The notes beneath the pieces were generated by a model, which was not told the DNA's origin, searched no databases, and was given only the letters and a program-made list of their open reading frames with translations. Shown piece by piece: positions 6,753 through 13,398 of a DNA stretch of 13,398 nt (the first letter of the stretch is position 1; every line of letters begins with the position of its first letter). The stretch spans positions 1 to 13,398 of the forward strand of contig JBFELL010000075.1 of the NCBI GenBank assembly GCA_041552135.1, read 5' to 3'. This DNA is from SZUA-186 sp041552135 (GTDB lineage Bacteria; Pseudomonadota; Gammaproteobacteria; UBA9214). A program made the translations under genes and the position numbers.

Positions 6753-8542
6753 GATTGCACGCCGACAGGCGCCGTGTCGTCCTCGCGCCCGGCAATGCGC
6801 CGCGCATCGGTCAGGGCCGCATCCAGATCAAAGGCCGGTTCGAAGCCCTTGCCGGTCAGGCGCCGGCGATAGATCTGCGGAAACCTATCGAGGGTGTCGA
6901 GCACCGGGTTCGGCGCCGTGGCACCCAGTCCGCAGTGGCTGGACGTCTGCATCAGGCTGCCGATGCTGCGCATCTCCTCGAGGTCGTAGTCGCTGGCATG
7001 ACCGGCATGCACCTTCTCCACCAGGTCGCGCAGCAGTGCACCGCCGACCCGGCAGGGGGTACAGAAACCGCAACTCTCGTGCACGAAGAAGCGGCTGAAG
7101 TTAAGCACCATGTCGAGCATGTCGCGCGAGGTGTCGAACACCATGAAGGAACCGCCGGTCGCAAGATCATCGAAGGCAATTGCCCGGTCGAACTCACTGG
7201 CCGGTACCGTGGCACCGGCCGCACCGGCGACCTGCACGGCCTGGGCATCCCGGGCGCCGCAATCCGCGAGGATTTGCCGGATACTGACCCCGTACGGGTA
7301 CTCGTAGATGCCGGGGCGCTCGCAGTCGCCACTGATACTCAGCAGCTTCGTGCCGCTGGACGACTGCGTACCGGTCCCGCGGAACCAGTGTGCGCCATGC
7401 TGCGCAACCAGCGCCGCGGCCATGAAGGTCTCGACATTGTTGACCACGGTCGGCCGGTTGCGAAAGCCGCTGCTTACCGGGAAAGGCGGGCGCTTGCGCG
7501 GGATACCGCGCTTGCCCTCGAGCGACTCGATCAGCGATGACTCCTCGCCGCAGATATAGGCCCCGGCACCCATGTGGATCTCGATATCGAAATCAAAGCC
7601 GTCGCTGCCGAGGATGCCCCGGCCCAGCAGGCCGGCCTCGCGGCGGTGCTGCAGGACGGCCTCCAGCGGCTGCCGCAGGTAGCGGTATTCCGCGCGCAGA
7701 TAGATGTAGCCCTGCCGGGCACCGATGACGCCGGCGCACAGGGTCATGCCCTCGACCATCCGGTCGGCATGGCTGTTGAGCAGGATGCGGTCCTTGAATG
7801 TACCCGGTTCACCCTCGTCGGCATTGCAGACGACATAGCGTTCATCGGCCCCGGACTCGCGGCACAGGCGCCACTTGGTCGCGGTCGGAAAACCGGCCCC
7901 GCCGCGTCCCCGCAGCCCGGAGTGTTCCAGCGCCAGGAGCATGGCCCCGGCGCCCTGTGTCTGCAGCACCTGCAGGGCACTGCCCTCGCCGCTGTCACCG
8001 AGTAGCAGGTCGCGCCGCCGGATATTGTCCTCAACTGCAAAAAACTCCGGTGGCCAGTCAGCCAGTGCCGTGCCGGCCTCGACCAGGCCGGCTATCGTAT
8101 CGATGCGCGCCGCATTCAGGCGTGTGACCGCAAGGCCGTTGACCAGCAGCGCCGGCCCCTGATCGCACATGCCGGTGCAGGACGTCAGGTCTACCGTGAC
8201 GCGGCCGTCGGGACGGGGCTGACCACTGGCCACGCCCAGCCGGTCGCACAGGCGCCGGTGCAGTTCCCGGCTACCCTGCATGTGATCCGTGATGCTGTCG
8301 CTGAAGAGGATGTCGAAATCACCGCGCGGCGTTTCATGCAGGAAGCTGTAAAAGGCAATTACACCCCGGATGTGGCTGGCCGGCAGGGCAAGCTCCGAGG
8401 CCAGACGGTCAACCGCCTCCGGCGGCACATGGGAAAAACGGCCCTGCAGCGCATACAGATACTGCAACAGGCGGTCACGCCTTATGCCTTCACTGCCGGC
8501 AAGGTCATCGATCACACTGTGAACAGCTCCGCTTGATTCCAT
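6749..8542 (-). CDS. hoxF: NAD-reducing hydrogenase diaphorase subunit HoxF
   Basis: HoxF, 597 residues from the ATG at 8542, carries FMN and reduces NAD+. It is a natural fusion of a NuoE-like N-terminal domain (about 1-165) and a NuoF-like domain, like Ralstonia HoxF. The NuoF part shows GLRGRGGAGFPT at 209-220 (nucleotide site), NADEGEPGTFKDR at 240-252 (FMN site), GAGAYICGEES at 325-335, and a [4Fe-4S] site with Cys491, Cys494 and Cys497 (SCGFCTPC) plus Cys537 (SHCGLGA). In the NuoE part only the second cysteine pair remains (Cys122, Cys126). The positions I align with the first pair are Ser81 and Asp86, so a [2Fe-2S] cluster there is unlikely. A GTG at 8572 would add 10 residues, but the ATG has an AGGAG 8 nt upstream and is preferred. 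It is the first gene of the operon; no separate hoxE is present. Confidence 0.95.
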   Translation of the reverse strand: MESSGAVHSVIDDLAGSEGIRRDRLLQYLYALQGRFSHVPPEAVDRLASELALPASHIRGVIAFYSFLHETPRGDFDILFSDSITDHMQGSRELHRRLCDRLGVASGQPRPDGRVTVDLTSCTGMCDQGPALLVNGLAVTRLNAARIDTIAGLVEAGTALADWPPEFFAVEDNIRRRDLLLGDSGEGSALQVLQTQGAGAMLLALEHSGLRGRGGAGFPTATKWRLCRESGADERYVVCNADEGEPGTFKDRILLNSHADRMVEGMTLCAGVIGARQGYIYLRAEYRYLRQPLEAVLQHRREAGLLGRGILGSDGFDFDIEIHMGAGAYICGEESSLIESLEGKRGIPRKRPPFPVSSGFRNRPTVVNNVETFMAAALVAQHGAHWFRGTGTQSSSGTKLLSISGDCERPGIYEYPYGVSIRQILADCGARDAQAVQVAGAAGATVPASEFDRAIAFDDLATGGSFMVFDTSRDMLDMVLNFSRFFVHESCGFCTPCRVGGALLRDLVEKVHAGHASDYDLEEMRSIGSLMQTSSHCGLGATAPNPVLDTLDRFPQIYRRRLTGKGFEPAFDLDAALTDARRIAGREDDTAPVGVQS

Positions 8543-8550
8543 ACCTGTAT

Positions 8551-8555
8551 CTCCT
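8551..8555 (-). promoter_or_regulatory. Shine-Dalgarno of hoxF
   Basis: On the minus strand AGGAG lies 8 nt before the ATG at 8542. It is the best ribosome binding site in the operon and decides the hoxF start against the in-frame GTG at 8572. Confidence 0.75.
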
Positions 8556-8581
8556 GCCGGCCGCCCGGCCACACAGCGCCT

Positions 8582-8609
8582 ATAGTAGACAAACAGACAG
8601 GCAAATCAA
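8582..8609 (-). promoter_or_regulatory. Candidate sigma70 promoter of the hox operon
   Basis: Read on the minus strand, TTGATT (8609-8604) and TACTAT (8587-8582) are separated by 16 nt, each matching 4 of 6 consensus bases. The downstream end is about 40 nt from the hoxF ATG, a sensible leader length. The surrounding DNA is less GC-rich than the genes. The match is modest, and no activator site or sigma54 element could be confirmed. Confidence 0.35.
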
Positions 8610-8637
8610 TGACGCAGATCAGGCAGCGGCAGTATTA

Positions 8638-8654
8638 TCAGGCCAGGGGCCTGA
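8638..8654. promoter_or_regulatory. Perfect inverted repeat in the hoxF/Mut7-C divergent region (operator or hairpin)
   Basis: TCAGGCC, a 3-nt AGG spacer, then GGCCTGA form a perfect 7-bp inverted repeat. It lies about 29 nt upstream of the candidate hox -35 box and 56 nt before the ATG of the divergent gene, so it could be an operator seen by a dimeric regulator. No T-run follows on either strand, which argues against a terminator. A chance palindrome in GC-rich DNA remains possible. Confidence 0.4.
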
Positions 8655-8709
8655 AACCTCCCGCTGGTTATACTGTTCATATGGTCGCCACAACGATTGT
8701 TAAAGAAAT

Positions 8710-9510
8710 ATGACATCCGTCACGACGCATCAGAAAGCCCCCCGGGAGTCCGGCGTCAGTGCATGGTTCCGGTTCTACGAGGAACTGAACGACTTCCTGC
8801 CGGAGGCACGCCGCAAGCTCACCTTCCGCCACCACGTCAACCGGCGCGCCTCGGTCAAGGATGTCATCGAGTCGCTGGGCGTACCGCATACGGAGGTGGA
8901 ACTGATCCTGGTCAATGGCAAGAGCGTTGGCTTTACCTACATCGTGCGGGACGGCGACCGCATCAGCGTCTACCCGGTATTCGAGTCACTGGACATACGG
9001 CCACTGCTACGGCTGCGACCGTCACCCCTGCGCACGCCGCGGTTCGTACTTGACACCCACCTGGGCAGGCTCGCCCGTTACCTGCGCCTCATGGGATTCG
9101 ACAGCCGTTATCGCAACGACTTCACGGACGACGAACTGGCAGGCATCTCGAATCGGGAGAAACGCATCCTGCTGACACGCGACCGTCTGCTGCTGCAGCG
9201 CAGTATCGTGACGCACGGCTATTTCGTCCGCAGCGACGACCCGAAACAGCAGGTGATCGAGGTGCTGCGCCGCTTTGACCTTGCCGATGACATCGCACCG
9301 CTGACGCGCTGCATCCGCTGCAACGGCAGACTCTCCATCGTTGACAAGAGTGATGTCTACCACCGTCTGGAGCCAAAGACGCAGCGCTACTATGAGGATT
9401 TCCGCATCTGCGACCACTGCAGGCAGGTCTACTGGAAAGGCAGCCACTTCAGGAAGATGAACCACCTGATTGACGAATTCCGTCACGCACTTGCACCTCG
9501 CCGGTCCTGA
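8710..9510 (+). CDS. Mut7-C RNase-domain protein with N-terminal ubiquitin-like domain
   Basis: This 266-residue protein has two parts. Residues about 17-97 match the beta-grasp 'Mut7-C ubiquitin' module (WFRFYEELNDFL through DGDRISVYPVF). Residues about 110-255 match the Mut7-C domain, a PIN-like nuclease fold followed by a zinc ribbon. Acidic residues expected for metal binding are Asp115 (in FVLDTHLGRLARYLRLMGFD), Asp131, the DFTDDEL stretch at 137-143 and Asp158 (in LLTRDR). Cys201 and Cys204 with Cys234 and Cys237 form the ribbon. Cellular substrates of bacterial Mut7-C proteins are not known to me, so RNase activity is inferred from the fold. The ATG has only a weak AAAGAA upstream. A TATACT at 8669-8674 could be a -10 box without a clear -35. 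It is transcribed divergently from hoxF across 167 nt. Confidence 0.88.
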   Translation: MTSVTTHQKAPRESGVSAWFRFYEELNDFLPEARRKLTFRHHVNRRASVKDVIESLGVPHTEVELILVNGKSVGFTYIVRDGDRISVYPVFESLDIRPLLRLRPSPLRTPRFVLDTHLGRLARYLRLMGFDSRYRNDFTDDELAGISNREKRILLTRDRLLLQRSIVTHGYFVRSDDPKQQVIEVLRRFDLADDIAPLTRCIRCNGRLSIVDKSDVYHRLEPKTQRYYEDFRICDHCRQVYWKGSHFRKMNHLIDEFRHALAPRRS

Positions 9511-9613
9511 AACACGCCCCCTCCGATCCACTGCAACGGGAATCTCTGATTCACACTGCCTGCCATGACGGCTAGTTTCCCCGGCTGACGAGGCGAACAT
9601 GCAGGGAGGCAAC

Positions 9614-10021
9614 ATGACCGGAAGAATAGCGTTGATCTCCATGGCGGCCATTGGCATTCTTGCCTGGCAAGCTAGCGTGATGGCGGAAACCGTTTACCAG
9701 TGGACCGACCGTCATGGACAGCCGCATTTCAGTGACTCTCCGCCAGGCGGCCACAGCAAGGTCATTCGGGACATCGCCAGCGACGGGCCAGCATCCCCCG
9801 ACAGGCACGGGCTACGCAATGGCGAGCGCCGGATGCTCGACCGACTGGCGCAACGCGCGGAACAGCAGCGTCAGGCACGGCAGTCCCGCGGGCGGAAGGC
9901 GCATCAACACAGGACGCAGACACGGCAGACCTGCCGGGAAATGCGTGAACACCTGCGTAAAACCCGCGATGATGCCCTGCGCAAGCACTACGCCCGGAAA
10001 CTGGGTAAACACTGCTGGTAA
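9614..10021 (+). CDS. Small exported DUF4124-domain protein
   Basis: The product has 135 residues from the ATG at 9614. A signal peptide is evident: MTGR, a hydrophobic run to about residue 20, and likely cleavage after SVMA at 24. The mature start ETVYQWTDRHGQPHFSDSPP is the DUF4124 motif, common in gammaproteobacterial periplasmic proteins of unknown role. The remainder is very basic and Gln/Arg-rich, probably helical, with two cysteines (Cys107 and Cys134, next to the C-terminal Trp) that might pair after export. AGGGAGG at 9603-9609 precedes the chosen ATG by 4 nt. An ATG at 9599 with GAGG 5 nt upstream is an alternative adding five residues. It lies 103 nt after the Mut7-C gene and could be transcribed from there. 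No function is assigned. Confidence 0.8.
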   Translation: MTGRIALISMAAIGILAWQASVMAETVYQWTDRHGQPHFSDSPPGGHSKVIRDIASDGPASPDRHGLRNGERRMLDRLAQRAEQQRQARQSRGRKAHQHRTQTRQTCREMREHLRKTRDDALRKHYARKLGKHCW

Positions 10022-10058
10022 GCAGCGCCCCGTCCCTGGTGGTGAATACCGCAGGATA

Positions 10059-10079
10059 AGCCGCACAAACCATGCGGCT
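10059..10079. terminator. Stem-loop after the DUF4124 gene
   Basis: AGCCGCA and TGCGGCT form a perfect 7-bp stem around a 7-nt loop, 37 nt after the DUF4124 stop codon. The base is followed by CTGAATGATCGAATTTT rather than an immediate T-tract, so it is at best a weak intrinsic terminator. Confidence 0.4.
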
Positions 10080-10258
10080 CTGAATGATCGAATTTTCCGG
10101 TTTTCACTTATGGATAAGAATATCCGAATATGGAATAGTCTCACCCATGCTGTAAGATATGGTACTAATCAGATTTAACCAGAACAGGCAGCAATCTGCA
10201 TTTTTCAGGCTGTGTGGGCGAATAGCGGGATAAAACCTACCCAATCAAGACAGCAGGA
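10080..10258 (+). promoter_or_regulatory. AT-rich leader region of the PAS kinase gene
   Basis: This gap is clearly richer in A and T than the flanking genes and carries small symmetric stretches such as GGATA-AGAA-TATCC at 10112-10125. It probably contains the promoter of the kinase/regulator pair. Several TATAAT-like hexamers occur (for example TAAGAT at 10153-10158), but none has a convincing -35 partner, so no exact promoter is called. Confidence 0.35.
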
Positions 10259-12634
10259 ATGGGCGACCCAGTAGATCAAGAGCGCGTTTTGCATTTGCGG
10301 CAGTCTCCGGAGGAAGAGCCGGACCTGGCAGTGGATGCCAGCGTCGAGCCGGACGTCGTCAGGCGGGGAATTGATGCCAGTCGCTTCGGGAAGATTCTGG
10401 AAGAGTCCATAAATGAAATCTATATCTTTGACGCAGCGACGCTGCACTTTGAACAGGTCAATCGCGGGGCGCGTGAAAACCTCGGTTATTCGCTGGAGGA
10501 ATTGCAGCGACTGACACCGCTGGACATCAAACCGGAATACGATTCCAGCAAGCTGAATGCCGTGCTTGAACCACTCAGGTCAGGCGCCATGGAAAAGTGT
10601 GAGTTCAAAACATCTCACAAACGCAAGGACGGCACCCTGTATCCAGTGGAAGTCCACCTGCAATACATGGCTGTTAGCCCGCATCCCGTGTTTGTTGCCA
10701 TCATCCTCGACCTGACCGAGCGACAGCGAATCGAGTCGACGCTGCAGGAAACCGAGTCATACCTCGTTACCCTGCTCGATTCCGCCACACAATTCATCTA
10801 CCTGCTGGATGTCGATGGTCGCATCCAGTCCGTCAACCGCTACCTGCTGGAACAGTCGGGTTATACCCGGGAGGAGATGCTCGGCCGACCGATCCAGGAA
10901 TTTTTCAGCAGCAGCTCCCAGCTGACCTGCACACGTGAATTTCCCGTTCTCAGGGAACGGGGACGCAACCGGGCGGACATCGAGTTCGTCTGCAAGGAAG
11001 GGCGTGTCCGTCAGATGGACTGCCTGGGGACTGCTATCCGGGATAGAAACGGCGACACCTTGTCCTTTCTGATCATACAGAACGATGTCACCGAGCAACT
11101 CCGTTCTTCCGCCGCACTCGAGAATGTGGAAAGGTTCCTCGACTCCATTGTCGAAAATATCCCGGGCATGGTCTTCATCAAGGATGCAAAGGATTTGCGC
11201 TTTGTCCGGGTCAACCGGGCCGCGGAGAACCTCCTGGGCTACCCGCGGGAACGGCTGCTCGGCAAGAATGATTATGATCTCTTCCCCAAAGGGCAGGCCG
11301 ACTATTTCACCGCTATGGACCGGGAAACACTGGCCGGCCATACAGCTGTTGATATCCCCCGGGAAGATATCGATACCGCGGACCAGGGCAGGCGCCTGCT
11401 GCATACCATAAAGGTACCGGTACTCGACGATAGCGGCCGGCCGGTCTACCTGCTGGGCCTGAGCGAGGACATAACCGAGCGTGTACTTGCCGAGCGAGCA
11501 CTGGAGGATAGTGAGCAGCGCTTCAGGGCCATATTCAATTCCACCTTCCAGTTTATTGGCCTTCTGAGTCCGGATGGCATTCTGCTTGAAGCCAATCAGA
11601 CCGCGCTGGATTTTATCGGCAAGACCAACAGCGAGGTGGTAGGCAGGTATTTCTGGGATACGGAGTGGTGGAATAATTCGACCGAGGACCGGGAACAGCT
11701 GAAAAAAGCCGTCAGGAAGGCAGCAGAGGGTGAACTGGTCCGTTTCGAAACAACACACACCGACATCGACAACAGGACTGTCACCATCGACTTCTCCCTT
11801 AAACCGGTTGCCGATGACACGGGGCAGGTTTTCCTGATCATTCCGGAAGGCAGGGACATCAGTGACCGGATCCGCGCCGAGGAAGAATCGCAGCGCTATC
11901 AGCAGGAAATTGCGCATCGCATGCGCATAAACACCATGGGCGAGATGGCCGCGACCATGGCGCACGAGCTGAACCAGCCACTGACCGCACTGATCAGCTA
12001 TTGCGGAACGGCAGAGACCCTGATGTCCGGCAGTGCAACGAAATCGCCGGAAATCATGGACATGCTGAAACGTGCCATGGAGCAGGCCCACCGGGCCGGT
12101 CGCATCATTCACCAGATGAGGCACTACATATCGGACGAGACGCCAAGGAAGGAACCGTCCGTTATCGACCAGTTGCTGATGAATGCCTGCCACTTCCTCG
12201 AATGGGAGCTGAAAAAAAGCCATATCAACATGGACTACCAGCTGGAATGCGCGGACTGCCTCATCTTCGCGGAGAAGGTCCAGATTGAACAGGTACTGAT
12301 CAATCTCATACGCAACAGCATGGATGCCATGAGCAAATCGATGACCGGCGCAGAGAAGATCATGCTGCAGTCACGACTGGACGAAAACGGCATGGTCGAG
12401 GTCAGCGTCATCGACAACGGGCCGGGAATCGACCCATCGATGAGCGACATATTCAAGCCCTACCAGACGAGCAAGGGGAAAGGTATGGGGCTCGGCCTTT
12501 CCATCAGCCGGTCCATAATCGAAAAACACGGTGGCAGACTGTTCTACGACAACAGCCAGCCGGAGTTGCATGCATTCAGGTTCACGCTGCCGCGGTACAG
12601 CCAGACATCACAGCAAAACGAAACGACTCCATGA
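10259..12634 (+). CDS. Soluble four-PAS sensor histidine kinase (FixL-like)
   Basis: The protein has 791 residues and no membrane segment, so it senses a cytoplasmic signal. It has four PAS/PAC units at about 41-155, 163-281, 286-411 and 416-540. The first three end in DLTERQR, NDVTEQL and EDITERV, and the fourth in RDISDRIR. After a short helical linker comes the dimerisation domain with phospho-acceptor His569 (in MAHELNQPL), then an ATPase domain with the N box around Asn686 (NLIRNSMDAM), DNGPGID at 719-725 and GKGMGLGLS near 741-749. The HELNQPL form is typical of FixL/TodS/DctB-type kinases. No heme or flavin signature could be identified, so the ligand is unknown. The ATG is the first possible start after an in-frame stop at 10223; AGGA abuts it, so the ribosome site is poor. 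Its partner regulator overlaps the stop codon. Confidence 0.93.
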   Translation: MGDPVDQERVLHLRQSPEEEPDLAVDASVEPDVVRRGIDASRFGKILEESINEIYIFDAATLHFEQVNRGARENLGYSLEELQRLTPLDIKPEYDSSKLNAVLEPLRSGAMEKCEFKTSHKRKDGTLYPVEVHLQYMAVSPHPVFVAIILDLTERQRIESTLQETESYLVTLLDSATQFIYLLDVDGRIQSVNRYLLEQSGYTREEMLGRPIQEFFSSSSQLTCTREFPVLRERGRNRADIEFVCKEGRVRQMDCLGTAIRDRNGDTLSFLIIQNDVTEQLRSSAALENVERFLDSIVENIPGMVFIKDAKDLRFVRVNRAAENLLGYPRERLLGKNDYDLFPKGQADYFTAMDRETLAGHTAVDIPREDIDTADQGRRLLHTIKVPVLDDSGRPVYLLGLSEDITERVLAERALEDSEQRFRAIFNSTFQFIGLLSPDGILLEANQTALDFIGKTNSEVVGRYFWDTEWWNNSTEDREQLKKAVRKAAEGELVRFETTHTDIDNRTVTIDFSLKPVADDTGQVFLIIPEGRDISDRIRAEEESQRYQQEIAHRMRINTMGEMAATMAHELNQPLTALISYCGTAETLMSGSATKSPEIMDMLKRAMEQAHRAGRIIHQMRHYISDETPRKEPSVIDQLLMNACHFLEWELKKSHINMDYQLECADCLIFAEKVQIEQVLINLIRNSMDAMSKSMTGAEKIMLQSRLDENGMVEVSVIDNGPGIDPSMSDIFKPYQTSKGKGMGLGLSISRSIIEKHGGRLFYDNSQPELHAFRFTLPRYSQTSQQNETTP

Positions 12635-13245
12635 GCAACCACAGGACCGTTTACCTCGTCGATGATGACGCTGCGGTACGCCATGCACTGGGGACATTCC
12701 TGTCCAGTGCCGGTTACTCCACTATGGGTTTTGATTCTGCCGAGGCCTTCCTCGAGTCTGTTGATGCAACCGCCAGTGGCATCCTTGTCCTGGACCAGCG
12801 CATGACCGGAATGACGGGCATCGAGCTCCAGCAGGTACTCGCCGGGCACGGCATCGACCTGCCTGTCATCTTCATTACCGGGCACGGGAACGTGGCAATC
12901 TCGGTCATGGCGATGAAGGCAGGCGCCACGGACTTCATCGAAAAGCCATTCAGTAACGAAGCCCTGTTGTCCAGCATCCAGGGGGCATTCCGCAAACTCG
13001 AGGCGCAACAGAAGGAACACGACCGCAAATACGCAATCAACCGCCGCTACGAAACGCTGACACCACGGGAAAAGGAGATCCTGGTATACATTGTTGAGGG
13101 GACATCCAACAAGGACCTGGCCGAGCGACTGCAAATCAGCAACCGCACCATCGAGGTACACCGCTCGAGGATCATGCACAAGATGCAGGCGGACAACCTG
13201 CCCGACCTGGTCCGGATGGCGGTAATCTGCGACATCGGCCAGTAG
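12631..13245 (+). CDS. FixJ/LuxR-type response regulator
   Basis: This 204-residue regulator is the evident partner of the preceding kinase: its ATG overlaps the kinase TGA (ATGA), and it lacks its own Shine-Dalgarno sequence, so translation is probably coupled. The receiver domain (about 5-120) has the acidic patch Asp11-Asp13, phospho-acceptor Asp55 (ILVLDQRM), Thr83 (FITGHG) and Lys105 (EKPF). These agree with FixJ within one position. A linker leads to a LuxR-type helix-turn-helix at about 138-200, with LTPREKEIL, GTSNKDLAERLQISNRTIE and VHRSRIMHKM. It should bind DNA as a dimer when phosphorylated. Target genes cannot be told from this window. NodW, TodT and StyR are similar family members. 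Confidence 0.95.
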   Translation: MSNHRTVYLVDDDAAVRHALGTFLSSAGYSTMGFDSAEAFLESVDATASGILVLDQRMTGMTGIELQQVLAGHGIDLPVIFITGHGNVAISVMAMKAGATDFIEKPFSNEALLSSIQGAFRKLEAQQKEHDRKYAINRRYETLTPREKEILVYIVEGTSNKDLAERLQISNRTIEVHRSRIMHKMQADNLPDLVRMAVICDIGQ

Positions 13246-13302
13246 CACACCGGGCACTACGACCGTGCACAGCCCTTGCCGGTTGTTCGGGGGACTGCTC
13301 CT

Positions 13303-13335
13303 CCGTTGCCGGCAGTGTCCCGGTCCCTGCAACGG
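13303..13335. terminator. Long-loop inverted repeat downstream of the regulator
   Basis: CCGTTGC (13303-13309) and GCAACGG (13329-13335) are perfect 7-nt inverted arms around a 19-nt loop, 57 nt after the regulator stop. A TTTT occurs about 12 nt later, at 13348-13351. It is a poor terminator by usual standards. No gene was recognised in 13246-13398. Confidence 0.25.
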
Positions 13336-13398
13336 CAGGATGGGCCTTTTCCCCGGAGACGCTCAATCGGGATTTACTTTCCACTCCCGGCTATCGCC

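Noticed and set aside
5739..6872. 377-codon plus-strand open frame opposite hoxY, hoxU and the end of hoxF
   Set aside because: It spans three confidently identified genes in antisense and resembles no protein family I know.
8601..8630. Possible FNR-type box in the hoxF upstream region (TTGAT and ATC half sites)
   Set aside because: The halves are in the wrong orientation and spacing for TTGAT-N4-ATCAA.
8625..8650. Possible sigma54 promoter upstream of hoxF (a TGGCC...CTGC pattern on the minus strand)
   Set aside because: The GG and GC elements are 12 nt apart rather than the required 10, so it does not fit the -24/-12 rule.
10757..12223. 488-codon open frame on the minus strand inside the PAS kinase gene
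   Set aside because: It lies wholly antisense to a clearly recognised kinase, has no recognisable domain, and long open antisense frames are common in GC-rich genes.
12544..13332. 262-codon minus-strand open frame opposite the response regulator
   Set aside because: The regulator has every family motif on the plus strand, and the antisense product has none.

Overview
The window is GC-rich, densely packed bacterial DNA. It most resembles a chemolithotrophic or facultatively autotrophic gammaproteobacterium. That placement is inferred from the E. coli-like NadA, the Ralstonia-type soluble hydrogenase, the DUF4124 protein and the paired inverted hairpin repeat; nothing here fixes the species. 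I see no transposase, phage gene, CRISPR array, tRNA or rRNA.

Layout: (1) 1-182, two inverted copies of a hairpin repeat (REPIN/MITE-like) in front of nadA. (2) 183-2325 (+), nadA (quinolinate synthase), then 7 nt later a secreted protein of the uncharacterised TIGR03790 family. (3) 2554-3462 (+), an exported di-heme cytochrome c with no visible dehydrogenase partner. (4) 3477-8542 (-), a complete NAD-reducing [NiFe]-hydrogenase operon read as hoxF-hoxU-hoxY-hoxH-hoxW. It has overlapping or very short junctions and converges on the cytochrome gene. (5) 8543-8709, a divergent control region with a candidate promoter for hoxF and a perfect 7-bp inverted repeat. (6) 8710-9510 (+), a Mut7-C/PIN-like RNase-domain protein with an N-terminal ubiquitin-like domain. 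(7) 9614-10021 (+), a small exported DUF4124 protein. (8) 10022-10258, a relatively AT-rich gap. (9) 10259-13245 (+), a soluble four-PAS histidine kinase and a FixJ/LuxR-type response regulator, joined by an ATGA stop/start overlap. (10) 13246-13398, no gene seen.

How the genes fit together: HoxH and HoxY form the cytoplasmic H2-splitting module. HoxU and HoxF carry the electrons to FMN and NAD+. HoxW trims the HoxH C-terminus after nickel insertion. The hyp metallocentre-assembly genes are absent and must lie elsewhere. NadA supplies quinolinate for NAD synthesis, so an NAD-making gene lies near an NAD-reducing enzyme, but they are on opposite strands and a shared role is only suggestive. 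The PAS kinase/FixJ-like pair could sense redox state, oxygen or a ligand and might control hox, but nothing in the sequence proves this.

I do not see a clearly new multi-gene system. The least explained elements are the TIGR03790 protein, the orphan cytochrome with a possible lipobox, the Mut7-C protein divergent from hox with a palindrome between them, and the unassigned signal of the four-PAS kinase.
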